A DNA stretch of 30,445 bases from Akkermansiaceae bacterium UBA5688 (GCA_002420315.1 DIHU01000184.1:1-30445); one strand, 5' to 3'. Shown: positions 1 to 7,973, counted from the stretch's first letter. Program-made: numbers and translations. Notes: generated from the letters alone by a model not told the origin.

Positions 1-565
1 AGGAGATCAGGGAGTGTTTTACTTTGAACTCCGGCGGATCGCTGATGTGGGTTTAGTTGGATTTCCAAACGCTGGCAAATCGACTCTTTTGGGAAAAATT
101 TCAGCGAAGCAGCCTAAGGTTGCATCGTATCCATTCACGACATTAACTCCTCAGATCGGTATTGTGACTCTCGATGGTCAGAAGCGGTGCACGGTTGCTG
201 ATATACCAGGGTTGATTGAGGGGGCCCATGATAACCGTGGGCTTGGTCATGAATTTTTGCGCCACATCACTCGCTGTCGGGTGTTGCTTTTTGTGGTCGA
301 TATTCCGGGGAGCGAGCTCCGTGATCCGATCGAGGATATCCAGACCTTGCGGACCGAGATCAAACTTTATGACGAAGATCTAGCAAAGTTCCCATGGATG
401 GTTGTTGCCAACAAGATGGATCTTGAAGGTGCCGAAGAGAATCTTGCGATTTTTAAGAATCGTTTTCCTAAGATTCCAATCGTTCCGATTTCAGCAATGG
501 AGGGCGAGGGGCTAGAGGAGCTGAAGGTTGAAATGTCTCGAATTCTCGATTCGAATGATGAGTGA
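1..565 (+). CDS. obg: Obg/CgtA GTPase, C-terminal part (5' end outside the window)
   Basis: This is the GTPase part of Obg (CgtA/ObgE), a conserved essential GTPase that binds the large ribosomal subunit during assembly. The reading frame is already open at base 2 and begins with GDQG, the end of the glycine-rich Obg domain, so the N-terminal domain lies upstream of the window and the GTG at 14 is internal. The G motifs are in order: G1 GFPNAGKST, the TT switch, G3 DIPGL, G4 NKMD and G5 SA. The protein stops shortly after G5, with no C-terminal OCT extension, as in the roughly 330-350 residue Obg class. Its stop overlaps the start of the next gene, which suggests co-translation. Confidence 0.95.
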   Translation, partial: GDQGVFYFELRRIADVGLVGFPNAGKSTLLGKISAKQPKVASYPFTTLTPQIGIVTLDGQKRCTVADIPGLIEGAHDNRGLGHEFLRHITRCRVLLFVVDIPGSELRDPIEDIQTLRTEIKLYDEDLAKFPWMVVANKMDLEGAEENLAIFKNRFPKIPIVPISAMEGEGLEELKVEMSRILDSNDE

Positions 566-944
566 TCTTCTTTTCGTTTATGGAGCTCTGCGGAAAGGAG
601 CTTCGAATAATTGGCGGATGGAGGGTGCCTGCTGTTTGGGATCGGCCGAAGTGCTAGGAATGCTGGTAAAGATTGATTGGTATCCGGGGCTAGTTTTAAA
701 AGGGGACACCCGAGTGAAGGGTGAGGTTTACGAAGTTGGGGCGGATTTACTCAAAAAACTCGATAAATTTGAGGGGATAGGTTCTCAAGATGAGGTGGAA
801 GCCGAGTATCACCGAATTCGAATTGACGTTTCTTTGAGGCAGGAGCCTACGAAGGCGTGGGTCTATGAATGGTTGAAAGGAATTGAAGATTATGAAGTTG
901 TCCATTCAGGAGATTGGCTGTCGGCTATGGAATCTGATGCTTAA
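558..944 (+). CDS. gamma-glutamylcyclotransferase-like protein (GGCT/AIG2 fold)
   Basis: This 128-residue protein has the GGCT/AIG2/YtfP fold signature: VYGALRKG near residues 7-14, a conserved L-D-K-F-E-G turn at 68-73 and a YHR motif at 84-86. Family members form 5-oxoproline from gamma-glutamyl amines or amino acids, or act on related substrates, and the glutamate of the turn is the likely catalytic acid. The substrate cannot be told from sequence. Two adjacent ATGs at 555 and 558 overlap the obg stop, so I chose a start here and not at 528, which would add residues unlike the family N-terminus. No Shine-Dalgarno is visible, so translation is probably coupled to obg. It is cytoplasmic, with no signal peptide. 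Confidence 0.8.
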   Translation: MSDLLFVYGALRKGASNNWRMEGACCLGSAEVLGMLVKIDWYPGLVLKGDTRVKGEVYEVGADLLKKLDKFEGIGSQDEVEAEYHRIRIDVSLRQEPTKAWVYEWLKGIEDYEVVHSGDWLSAMESDA

Positions 945-997
945 CCCATGAAAGCTAGTTAACCGAACTTGGGTGGGTGTTTCAGGGGGTCAAAATG

Positions 998-2239
998 TTA
1001 AGCTTCTTTTGCTTCGTCGAGACGAGGGTGTTCGTTAAGAAGATCCTTCCGGTTGATCCCTTTACCTCGATTCATTTTGTCCATTTCACGTAGCGTGGCT
1101 TCCATCCCGTGAATGGCGGCGAGAACATCAAGAGTATGGCCGGTTTCGGAAATCGTGTGCATATTACGAATCGGGAATCCGATGGAGGTGGCAGCACTGT
1201 CGACTCCGGCAAGGGAAGCGGCCATAGCGTCGGTCCCTGTGTCGCGACCAGCGAAGTCGATCTGATAGGGGATGGTTGCTTTTTGGCATGCCTTTTCAAT
1301 GATGCTGTTGATATAGGCGCTAGTGATGGAGCCGTTGGTGAGGCTGAATCCTTTGCCCATACTGAGATTGTTCATTCGCTTTGCGGAAAGGCCGGGGGCG
1401 GCGTCGTAGTCGTGATTGACGTCGGCTCCAATAAGAATATCTGGCTTCATTTCCCCGGCAATTGCAGCAGCTCCCATGCGTCCGATTTCTTCGTGCGTAG
1501 CGATGGCGTGAAGGACTCGAACGTTTTTGAGAGGTTTCTTGGCAAGAAGCTTTGCAAGCTCTGCAACCATGAAACAGCCGAGTCCGTTGTCGAGGTAAGC
1601 ACCGTAAAAGGTATTTTCAGTGAAGCCTTTGCGGATAGGGCGATTCAAAATAATAGGGTCGCCAGGACGGATCCCGAGAGATTCGACGCGCTCCTTACAT
1701 TTTTCGCCGTGCAGTTGAAGCTCGAGAAAAAGCATATCTCCCTTAATTCCTTTATCTCCTGTTCGTTGAGCGGGTTCGGAGAAGTGGATGGCGCCTAGAG
1801 CCTCGATTGTTCCTCCTTCGATGACGCGATATTGGCCTGGCTTCTTGGGCTTTTGAGAGAAAAGTTTTACTTCGTGGCCAATGAGAGTGCAGGGGAGAAA
1901 CGAGTCACTGTTAACCCATATTTTTCCGTCGCTACCGATGCTGCGGACCTGAAGGCGGATCTTGTCGGCGTGCCCGATAAACATGACCGATGGTTTTGCA
2001 TCATCGCCTGGGTGAGTATCAAGAACGATACCAGCATTTCCTTTGAATTGTTGGACTGCCCAAGACTTCGGTTTGATTCTATCGAAGGTCGGTTTTATTA
2101 CTCCGTAGCTCATTGCTCCCTCAAGTCCAATCGGACTGGGAGCAGCAAGAATTTCACGCATGAAGTCAAATTGCTTTTTTGACATCGGCTTAGCCCACGG
2201 GGCTTTCTTTTGAGAGGTGGTTTTCTTTGTTAAAGTCAT
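998..2239 (-). CDS. M42 family metallo-aminopeptidase
   Basis: This is a dinuclear-metal aminopeptidase of the M42 (glutamyl aminopeptidase/endoglucanase-M) family, cytoplasmic, that trims N-terminal residues from peptides. Numbered from a TTG start at 2275, the expected ligands are present: H102 in GHAD, D229 in YLDNGLG, E262-E263 in HEEIGR, D285 in GADVNHD, and H373 in NMHTISETGH. The usual H-x-D-E motif reads H-A-D-K here. In-frame starts are TTG 2275, ATG 2251 and ATG 2239; none has a convincing ribosome site. I use 2239 because the extra residues have no family counterpart. It stands alone on the minus strand, with about 270 bases up to the peroxiredoxin stop. Confidence 0.87.
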   Translation of the reverse strand: MTLTKKTTSQKKAPWAKPMSKKQFDFMREILAAPSPIGLEGAMSYGVIKPTFDRIKPKSWAVQQFKGNAGIVLDTHPGDDAKPSVMFIGHADKIRLQVRSIGSDGKIWVNSDSFLPCTLIGHEVKLFSQKPKKPGQYRVIEGGTIEALGAIHFSEPAQRTGDKGIKGDMLFLELQLHGEKCKERVESLGIRPGDPIILNRPIRKGFTENTFYGAYLDNGLGCFMVAELAKLLAKKPLKNVRVLHAIATHEEIGRMGAAAIAGEMKPDILIGADVNHDYDAAPGLSAKRMNNLSMGKGFSLTNGSITSAYINSIIEKACQKATIPYQIDFAGRDTGTDAMAASLAGVDSAATSIGFPIRNMHTISETGHTLDVLAAIHGMEATLREMDKMNRGKGINRKDLLNEHPRLDEAKEA

Positions 2240-2492
2240 GGTTCGATACATAGGGCTGATTGGATTGAAGAGCAAAATTTTATCTACCTATTCCGTCATT
2301 CTTAACCGATATCAAATAATTGGTAATTCCGAGTTGGCTCCTAATACGAAGTGTCGGAATGGTTTTTGTTGGAAAGAATAGTGGATTTTAATTACGAGGG
2401 CTGAGCTATTGAGAGTTCGCTGGAGATCAAGTTTTTCTAGAATCCAATGGTTAATCACTCATGAGCTAAAGCCATTTTCCAACCTTTGATAT

Positions 2493-2530
2493 CAAAAAAA
2501 TCCGGCCGCATCCATTGGGATGGGCCGGAT
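2493..2530 (-). terminator. Rho-independent terminator of the peroxiredoxin gene
   Basis: Bases 2500-2513 pair with 2518-2530, giving a 13-bp stem with one bulged base and an ATTG loop. On the minus strand the stem is followed by a run of seven to eight T. It lies directly after the stop of the minus-strand peroxiredoxin gene at 2548. This is one of the clearest intrinsic terminators in the window. Confidence 0.88.
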
Positions 2531-2547
2531 CTTGGGTGAGATTGAGA

Positions 2548-3177
2548 TTACTTGCTTCCAAGGTAGTCGGAAACCCCCTGATGGTCTGCGGTCATCGCTT
2601 CCTCACCTTTTTGCCAATCCATGGGGCAAACCTCGCCGTGTTCTTCAAAGTGCTGTAAAGCATCGATGGTTCGAAGGCATTCCGCGATGGAGCGTCCAAG
2701 AGGCATATCGTTGACAACTTGGTGGCGAACTTTCCCGTCTAGATCTATGAGAAAGAGTCCGCGGTAGGCTACGAGTTCACCTTCGACGGAAATATTACCT
2801 TCTTCATCGATCATTTCCTCACCTGCAAGGACATCGTAAGCTTCGGATATCGACTTGTTGATATCAGCAACAAGGGGGTAGGTGACTCCCTGAATACCGC
2901 CCTTATTTTTCGGAGTATTGAGCCAAGCCCAGTGGGAGAATTCGGAATCAGTTGAGCAACCGACAATGGCAACGTTACGGGCCTCAAACTCAGCGAGTTC
3001 TTCCTGAAAGCGGTGGAGCTCGGTAGGGCAGACAAAAGTGAAATCCTTTGGGTAGAAGAATAAGACGACATACTTTTCACCTAGATATTGATCCAGAGAG
3101 AAGGAGTCGATGATGTTATCACCTTGCACGGCTTTCGCTGTGAAGGTCGGGGCTTTTTTTCCAATCAAGACAGACAT
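2548..3177 (-). CDS. typical 2-Cys peroxiredoxin (AhpC/TSA family)
   Basis: A thiol peroxidase that reduces hydrogen peroxide and organic hydroperoxides in the cytoplasm. From the ATG at 3177 the protein has 209 residues. The peroxidatic cysteine is C50 in FTFVCPTE and the resolving cysteine is C184 in EVCP. A GGIQG segment and a C-terminal YL tail sit where the GGLG and YF motifs occur in overoxidation-sensitive Prx1-type enzymes; whether this makes the enzyme sensitive is uncertain. An upstream in-frame start at 3240 would add 21 polar residues with no family match, so I prefer the start at MSVLIGKKAP. The reductant is not encoded nearby. A strong terminator follows. Confidence 0.93.
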   Translation of the reverse strand: MSVLIGKKAPTFTAKAVQGDNIIDSFSLDQYLGEKYVVLFFYPKDFTFVCPTELHRFQEELAEFEARNVAIVGCSTDSEFSHWAWLNTPKNKGGIQGVTYPLVADINKSISEAYDVLAGEEMIDEEGNISVEGELVAYRGLFLIDLDGKVRHQVVNDMPLGRSIAECLRTIDALQHFEEHGEVCPMDWQKGEEAMTADHQGVSDYLGSK

Positions 3178-3307
3178 GGTAGTGGGTTGGATCCTTTGAT
3201 CCTTGGCCTTGGACTTAGGACTTGAAATGGGTTCCGTCAAGCCACGGGCTTAATGAATTTACTGACTCGCGGCTTTTTTCGTTCCGATTTGTGGGGAAAA
3301 AGGGCGG

Positions 3308-3829
3308 CTAAAGTTCCTCCTCCTCTCCTTCGACCCCTTCTGGAACAGGAGGTAAAAGGTCTTCCCGCTCGAGAAGAAGGGGAATGGAAAGATCGTCGAG
3401 GAGGTCATTGGAGGTTCGGTTTATGACTCCTACGAGCGGAATAATGCGGTCAAGTTCAGCGATCGTGCAATGGACCATGGATGAGATGATATCAGCATCG
3501 TAGACTTCTTTGTCAAAAAGATTGGTGATGCGAAAGACGACAAGGTTCCGATCGAAATCGTATTCGAAGTTGCCAAGAGTCAATTGCTTGTTCGCCCGCA
3601 TGATAAGCTCTAGTGCTAGTGGCATCCGCTCCTCATCGAATGTCATGGGAGATTCGGCAACAACGGCGAGGGAATTCAGGTTTGGGAAGGCCTGGGCGTG
3701 GAGATGAATGTGAGTGTGGTGGGCCTCAAATGCTGATGTGACGACCTCGCGGTTTTCAATCTGCTCGCAATGCCAGCCTTGCTTACCAAAGGCGTCGATG
3801 ACGGAGTGAAGTTGTCTGCTTATTGCCAT
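3308..3829 (-). CDS. YbjN-domain protein
   Basis: A 173-residue cytoplasmic protein with the YbjN-like fold, related in shape to type III secretion chaperones. The conserved centre is visible around residues 78-130: an N-[KR]-x-L-x-x-G-N-F-x-[YF] stretch, then a beta strand (LVVFRI) and a helix. The acidic tail, ending EGEEEEL, resembles a flexible C-terminus. YbjN-type proteins are of uncertain function and are often tied to stress or motility phenotypes. No signal peptide or membrane segment is seen. It is transcribed towards the peroxiredoxin gene, 130 bases away, with no clear terminator between, so the two could share a transcript. Confidence 0.7.
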   Translation of the reverse strand: MAISRQLHSVIDAFGKQGWHCEQIENREVVTSAFEAHHTHIHLHAQAFPNLNSLAVVAESPMTFDEERMPLALELIMRANKQLTLGNFEYDFDRNLVVFRITNLFDKEVYDADIISSMVHCTIAELDRIIPLVGVINRTSNDLLDDLSIPLLLEREDLLPPVPEGVEGEEEEL

Positions 3830-4295
3830 GTGTGGCGAAGATGGAAGCGGGGCGAGGGAATGGGAAGAATTTTGTATATTAAAGAGATGTTTTTGAGTTT
3901 CTAAAAGTGGTTTTGTGTTGAACTTTAAAGGAGGGCTTTGGAAAAGCCGAGATGCATGAGCTGAGCTTCAGCATCGATGATACTAAAATGATGATTAAGA
4001 GTGGGGGGATCGGGCTGTCGAAATTCGATGATCAATTTAAGATCTAGCAGTAATAAAGCCCTTTAGAATGGATTTTTAGTGGTGACAAACCCGGTCTGCT
4101 AAGTTTTTCTAGAGCCGTGAAGCTCACCCCGGCTCTTCTTCTAGGATTGCGACTGGGACTCTAAATCGAGTCTAAAGCCGCTGTTTTTCTTTGGGCCATT
4201 TCCCATCATTCCTTAATTGAATGGACATTTCCAAGGGCAGACATATTCCTTTTAGCGGAGCTCGTGCGTTTCCTTGTTGATCGAACAACGAGAAA
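3830..4295. other. 466-base gap between the YbjN gene and leuA
   Basis: This divergent intergenic stretch must carry promoters for both flanking genes, but no canonical -35/-10 pair stands out. It holds a candidate short ORF at 3952-4047 and a 7-bp hairpin (4111-4117 with 4130-4136) followed by TCTTCT, not by a T run. I saw no T-box specifier, no run of leucine codons and no tRNA-like fold, so leucine-responsive attenuation of leuA is not supported. Confidence 0.5.
3952..4047 (+). CDS. possible 31-residue small ORF with Shine-Dalgarno and hairpin
   Basis: An ATG at 3952 opens a 31-codon frame ending in TAG at 4045-4047; the protein begins MHELSFSIDDTKMM. A strong purine-rich site AAAGGAGGG lies at 3927-3935, normally too far from the ATG, but bases 3934-3939 and 3943-3948 form a 6-bp hairpin that would bring it within reach. 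No signal peptide, membrane helix or known motif is seen. It could be a chance ORF, or a leader peptide or regulatory RNA upstream of leuA. Confidence 0.25.
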   Translation: MHELSFSIDDTKMMIKSGGIGLSKFDDQFKI

Positions 4296-5966
4296 ATGAA
4301 ATCCGAATCTATTAGCAAATATCGCCCGTTCCCGGTAGTGGCTCTTGCCGACCGGACCTGGCCCGATCGCGTCATCACCGAGGCACCAACCTGGTGTTCC
4401 GTCGACTTGCGCGACGGGAATCAGGCTCTTCCGATTCCTATGAGTGTGGAGGAGAAGCTAGAGATGTTTGATCTCCTCGTGAAGGTAGGGTTCAAGGAAA
4501 TCGAGATCGGATTTCCGTCAGCAAGTGATACTGAGTTTTCCTTTATGCGCCGCTTAATTGAAGAAGATCGTATTCCAGAGGATGTGACGGTGCAGGTTTT
4601 AGTGCAAACTCGGCGACACTTAATCGAGCGAACTTTCGAGGCGATCAAGGGAGCTCGTCGCGTTATCGTGCACATTTATAATTCTACGAGCACTCTCCAG
4701 CGTCGTGTTACTTTTGGTGATGCTTCACAAGAAGATATCAAAGCGATCGCCGTTACTGGAGCTGAAGTGGTTAAAGAACTTGTGCCGACCATTCCCAATA
4801 CGGAGATTGTTCTGCAATATTCTCCAGAAAGCTTCTCTGACACCGAACTCGATTTTGCCCTTGAGTGCTGTGAAGCAGTAATCGATGTCTGGCAGCCAAC
4901 GGTTGAGCGGAAAATCATCTTGAATCTTCCGGCGACGGTTGAGTGGGCAACTCCGAATGTCCACGCTGATCAGATTGAGTGGATGTGCCGCAATGTTTCA
5001 AAACGTGAAACGGTGATTATTTCTCTCCATACCCATAATGATAGAGGCACAGGGGTGGCTTCGACCGAGCTTGGCCTGATGGCCGGAGCAGATCGAGTAG
5101 AGGGGACACTTTTTGGCAATGGTGAGAGAACTGGGAATTTAGATATTGTTATCGTGGCGTTGAATATGAATAGCCATGGAATCGAAACCGGGTTAAATTT
5201 TTCGAACCTTTCAAGCCTCCGCGAAGTCTACGAGCGGACCACCCGAATGATTGTTCCTGACCGGCAGCCTTATGCAGGGGAATTGGTTTTCACCGCATTT
5301 TCAGGTAGTCATCAGGATGCCATTAAAAAGGGCTTAGATCGCCGTGCGAAGGATGGAGACGAAAAATGGGGTGTCCCTTATTTGACGATCGATCCGCATG
5401 ACATCGGAAGGAGTTACGAGGCGATCGTGCGAATTAATTCTCAGTCTGGAAAAGGTGGAGTGGCCTATATTCTTGATCAGGAGCATGGTTATGATCTTCC
5501 AAAGACGATGCACCCTCAGGTCGGTAAGCGGATTTATGATCTTGCTGATCAGAGAGGTGAGGAGCTCTCCGCCGAAGAGGTGGGGAGTGTCTTTTTTAGT
5601 GAATTTGTTAATGTAAATTCCCATTTAATACTGAAGAACTATGAATTGGATTATCATAGCGCTGAACGTGGTGAATTAGCTTGTAAGGCGGTTATTGAAA
5701 TGGATGGAGAAAGTAAAATCGTCGAGGGAATCGGTAACGGTCCTATTAATGCTTTTGTGCAAGGTCTTGAAGAAACTGGCCTCAAAGATTTTACGCTGAC
5801 AGATTACCGCTCTCATGCGGTAAGAGGAGGCTCAAGCTCCGATGCCGCAGCGTATGTGCAATTGCGTAAGGATGATGGCACCATTCTCTGGGGAGTAGGC
5901 TGTGATCCATCCATTGAAATGGCAGGAGTGAAAGCACTGGTTTGTGCTTGGAACCTGCTTCGGTGA
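4296..5966 (+). CDS. leuA: 2-isopropylmalate synthase
   Basis: The first committed enzyme of leucine biosynthesis, condensing acetyl-CoA with 2-oxoisovalerate. At 556 residues it matches the longer LeuA type that starts with a KYRPFP segment. The TIM-barrel catalytic domain shows DLRDGNQ (37-43), the metal-binding HTHND (245-249) and GNGERTGN (274-281). The C-terminal LeuA regulatory domain, where leucine binds in the family, is present and ends with a segment rich in glycine and serine (RGGSSSD) followed by an alanine-rich stretch. The ATG start fits the family N-terminus. No other leu gene is in the window, so the pathway is dispersed. A hairpin begins at the stop codon. Confidence 0.96.
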   Translation: MKSESISKYRPFPVVALADRTWPDRVITEAPTWCSVDLRDGNQALPIPMSVEEKLEMFDLLVKVGFKEIEIGFPSASDTEFSFMRRLIEEDRIPEDVTVQVLVQTRRHLIERTFEAIKGARRVIVHIYNSTSTLQRRVTFGDASQEDIKAIAVTGAEVVKELVPTIPNTEIVLQYSPESFSDTELDFALECCEAVIDVWQPTVERKIILNLPATVEWATPNVHADQIEWMCRNVSKRETVIISLHTHNDRGTGVASTELGLMAGADRVEGTLFGNGERTGNLDIVIVALNMNSHGIETGLNFSNLSSLREVYERTTRMIVPDRQPYAGELVFTAFSGSHQDAIKKGLDRRAKDGDEKWGVPYLTIDPHDIGRSYEAIVRINSQSGKGGVAYILDQEHGYDLPKTMHPQVGKRIYDLADQRGEELSAEEVGSVFFSEFVNVNSHLILKNYELDYHSAERGELACKAVIEMDGESKIVEGIGNGPINAFVQGLEETGLKDFTLTDYRSHAVRGGSSSDAAAYVQLRKDDGTILWGVGCDPSIEMAGVKALVCAWNLLR

Positions 5967-6010
5967 GCCCAGAGAAGCCAAAAATCTCGTTGAGGGCTCA
6001 CATCTTTAAA
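5963..6010 (+). terminator. possible leuA terminator hairpin overlapping the stop codon
   Basis: Bases 5963-5970 (GTGAGCCC, including the leuA TGA) pair perfectly with 5994-6001 (GGGCTCAC). A short inner GAGA/TCTC stem can extend the structure. The downstream tract is only ATCTTT and not a real T run, so this is at best a weak intrinsic terminator, or a 3'-end stabilising hairpin. Confidence 0.4.
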
Positions 6011-6131
6011 ACTCTGAGGGCGTGGTGGCTTTTTGTGTTGTTCGTTTAGCCGGATTTTTTTCTTTGTTTGCCAGAAAGTTGGATTGTTTCGAAGTTCAGA
6101 GGATAAATTTCATTCCTACTAAGGAATTAAT

Positions 6132-6203
6132 ATGTTAAAAAAACAGCATTTAGATTTGACGAATAGATCATTTGCTGGTTTTCTAGCACCGTCATGGAGT
6201 TGA
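6132..6203 (+). CDS. possible 23-residue leader ORF overlapping the next gene
   Basis: An AAGGA at 6121-6125 sits seven bases before an ATG at 6132, which opens a 23-codon frame (MLKKQHLDL...) stopping at 6201-6203. Its stop lies inside the start of the lipoprotein gene at 6194, whose own ATG has no visible ribosome site. This arrangement would suit translational coupling. The ORF is short enough to be a coincidence. Confidence 0.25.
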   Translation: MLKKQHLDLTNRSFAGFLAPSWS

Positions 6204-7018
6204 AAGTTGCTGTTCGTGTTATTTCCGGTGCGCTATTGCTTATGGGGTTTCTCTCGAGTTGTTCTGCTCCGACCGTAACTCAAAGAGCTGACCTTCCTCT
6301 TCCTACGGCTGGCAATATTTCAACTGCTTATTCACCGCTCACTACTGGAGTTTCTTCAGAGGAGAGTAATGACAATAAGGAACGCACTGGCATTGCTACG
6401 GGTTGGGGCAAAGAAATTGAGTCACCGATTGGTTATACAGATTTTAAGAGGGCCATGGCTAAGCCGAAATATGTTTCTTTGATCCGCTATAATGATAGCG
6501 ATGGTGCTCGTGAAATAGGGGTGGATCGACGGACGAGCGGAGGAGGGATGCAAAAGACGGCCGGAGGGATGCTGGAATGGGGATTACATAGCGGGTGGTC
6601 GATGTTAGATAATTATTGGTGGCGTGGGGCCCGTTTTGTCATCGGAAAGAAGGGTCGAGACTATAGACTTAGGGTTAAAAATCTCAGTGATGCTCGCTTG
6701 GAAGTCGTTCTTACGGTCGATGGTCTTGACGTTATTGACGGGAAGGCTGGATCAACAAAAAAACGTGGTTATATTATTGGTGCTGGTGAAATTCTTGAAG
6801 TGAAAGGGTTTCGAATCAGCCATGAAAAAGTGGCTACTTTCCGCTTCTCATCAGTGAATTCATCTTATGCTAATCTTCGTCATGGACGAACTCGTAATGT
6901 TGGGGTTGTTGGTTTAGCCCTTTTCACGGAAAAAGGAAAAGAGCCTGGGGCTGAAATTCGGGCGCGGCAAGGAGCGCGACCATTTGCAGAGGCTCCCATG
7001 ATTCGGGCGCGTGACTGA
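6194..7018 (+). CDS. lipoprotein of an uncharacterised family
   Basis: A 274-residue protein with a lipoprotein signal: hydrophobic residues 9-20, then the lipobox L20-S21-S22-C23. It is therefore probably anchored to a membrane by lipid. The C-terminal half (about 150-250) has the pattern of a proteobacterial uncharacterised family I recall: a strand with a V-x-V-D-G-L-D-V-I-D-G core, then GYIIGAGEILEVKGFR, a phenylalanine-rich FRFSSV strand, and an N-V-G-V-V-G-L-A-L-F strand. This suggests an extracytoplasmic beta-sandwich; no catalytic residues are evident. Residues 24-75 are Ser/Thr-rich and probably disordered. It is followed 11 bases later by a tiny lipoprotein gene and then a terminator, so the two likely form one transcript. 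Confidence 0.75.
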   Translation: MELKVAVRVISGALLLMGFLSSCSAPTVTQRADLPLPTAGNISTAYSPLTTGVSSEESNDNKERTGIATGWGKEIESPIGYTDFKRAMAKPKYVSLIRYNDSDGAREIGVDRRTSGGGMQKTAGGMLEWGLHSGWSMLDNYWWRGARFVIGKKGRDYRLRVKNLSDARLEVVLTVDGLDVIDGKAGSTKKRGYIIGAGEILEVKGFRISHEKVATFRFSSVNSSYANLRHGRTRNVGVVGLALFTEKGKEPGAEIRARQGARPFAEAPMIRARD

Positions 7019-7029
7019 AAACTACTCTT

Positions 7030-7149
7030 ATGAAAAAACTGATAACTACCCTCGCACTGGGATGCATTGTTCTCGGATTGGCCAGCTGCTGTTCAACTGG
7101 AACAGCGCTCTCAGTCATTCCGGAAGGTCCCGTCGTTATTGAAAAATAG
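7030..7149 (+). CDS. very small lipoprotein (39 residues)
   Basis: ATG at 7030 to TAG at 7147-7149 gives 39 residues: MKK, a hydrophobic core, then the canonical lipobox L17-A18-S19-C20. Processing would leave a lipidated peptide of only 20 residues beginning CCSTGTAL and rich in valine, proline and isoleucine. The charged start, clean signal core and lipobox, close linkage to the previous lipoprotein gene and the terminator right after make it a believable gene. Entericidin-like peptides have a similar size and architecture, but no homology is claimed. Function unknown. Confidence 0.65.
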   Translation: MKKLITTLALGCIVLGLASCCSTGTALSVIPEGPVVIEK

Positions 7150-7177
7150 CGTTTGGTAAACGCCTTGAAATTGCCAA

Positions 7178-7218
7178 GTCGTCCGTGTGTGATCTCCTGC
7201 GCTCGGACGGCTTTTTTT
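7178..7218 (+). terminator. Rho-independent terminator
   Basis: Bases 7178-7185 pair with 7204-7211 (8 bp, one G-T wobble), followed by seven T at 7212-7218. The loop is about 18 bases. It lies 29 bases after the tiny lipoprotein gene and ends the two-gene lipoprotein transcript. Confidence 0.8.
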
Positions 7219-7394
7219 CAGAAAATGATGACCTCTATGAGTCAAGCCTCTTTGTCAGGCTTAAACTTTGAAGCTCGAAGGGACTAGATGAAATTTGTCT
7301 GAGCGGTTCTAGCGTGAGCTTTTTCTGGGTGGACAGGTTCGACCGCGCGGTTTTCGCTTTTTAGGCTTTTTCTGCCGAAGGAATGCGTGGTTTC

Positions 7395-7973
7395 TTACTT
7401 GTCATTTTGCATTTCAGATATCTGATTACGCAGATTCTTGTTTTCGGCCATTGTGGCCTCTAGCTTAGTCCTAAGTTGGTCATATTCACTTTTGCTAATC
7501 ATTCCGGTGGATGTTTGGCGGGCTACTTCAAGTTGGTTTTGAAGTTCCACTGCGCGATTCGCATTGATGCGGTATTGATCCCTTTCTATACGAAGTTCGG
7601 CATTCGTAGCAGCAAGAACTGAAGCATCAGCTTGGGCTGCGCGCAGAGCTGCCGCGTCACTGGCGCTCGAGTTTACGAGGCGAGCGAGGGCATCGGTGTC
7701 ATTCTTGATCTGAAAGGCGAGAGCCTGTGGGTCTCCTGAGATTCCGGCGAAGCGTAGCTGGTCACTTTTTTTCTTTTGTGCATTTAGTTCCTTACGGAGT
7801 TCGGCAACCGCAGGATCTGTCATGTTATTTCCGCTAATATTAAATTTCTTGGTGATTATCAAAACGAGGAGAAGTAAGACGGCTGCGCCCATTACGATCC
7901 CCATTACGATGTTTTGGTTGGAGGATGAGGGGGGTGCGACTTCGGTCTCTGGTCCTTCTGTATCTTCTTCCAT
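7395..7973 (-). CDS. membrane-anchored coiled-coil protein
   Basis: A 192-residue protein that I cannot place in a named family. It has a short acidic, Pro/Ser-rich N-terminus, one strong transmembrane segment (residues 21-41, ending in TKK) and then a long, largely helical region rich in Ala, Glu, Gln, Lys and Asn with heptad-like spacing (about 54-192). By the positive-inside rule the lysines after the helix could place the coiled coil in the cytoplasm, but the topology is uncertain. Such proteins often serve as envelope or division scaffolds; that is inference only. It is divergent from the YugP-like gene, with 100 bases between the starts. Confidence 0.7.
   Translation of the reverse strand: MEEDTEGPETEVAPPSSSNQNIVMGIVMGAAVLLLLVLIITKKFNISGNNMTDPAVAELRKELNAQKKKSDQLRFAGISGDPQALAFQIKNDTDALARLVNSSASDAAALRAAQADASVLAATNAELRIERDQYRINANRAVELQNQLEVARQTSTGMISKSEYDQLRTKLEATMAENKNLRNQISEMQNDK

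Noticed and set aside
1109..1798. 229-codon frame on the plus strand
   Set aside because: It lies fully antisense to the M42 peptidase, whose catalytic motifs are clear; its product has no recognisable domain.
3830..4295. leucine attenuator or T-box before leuA
   Set aside because: No run of leucine codons, no T-box core and no terminator with T run could be found.
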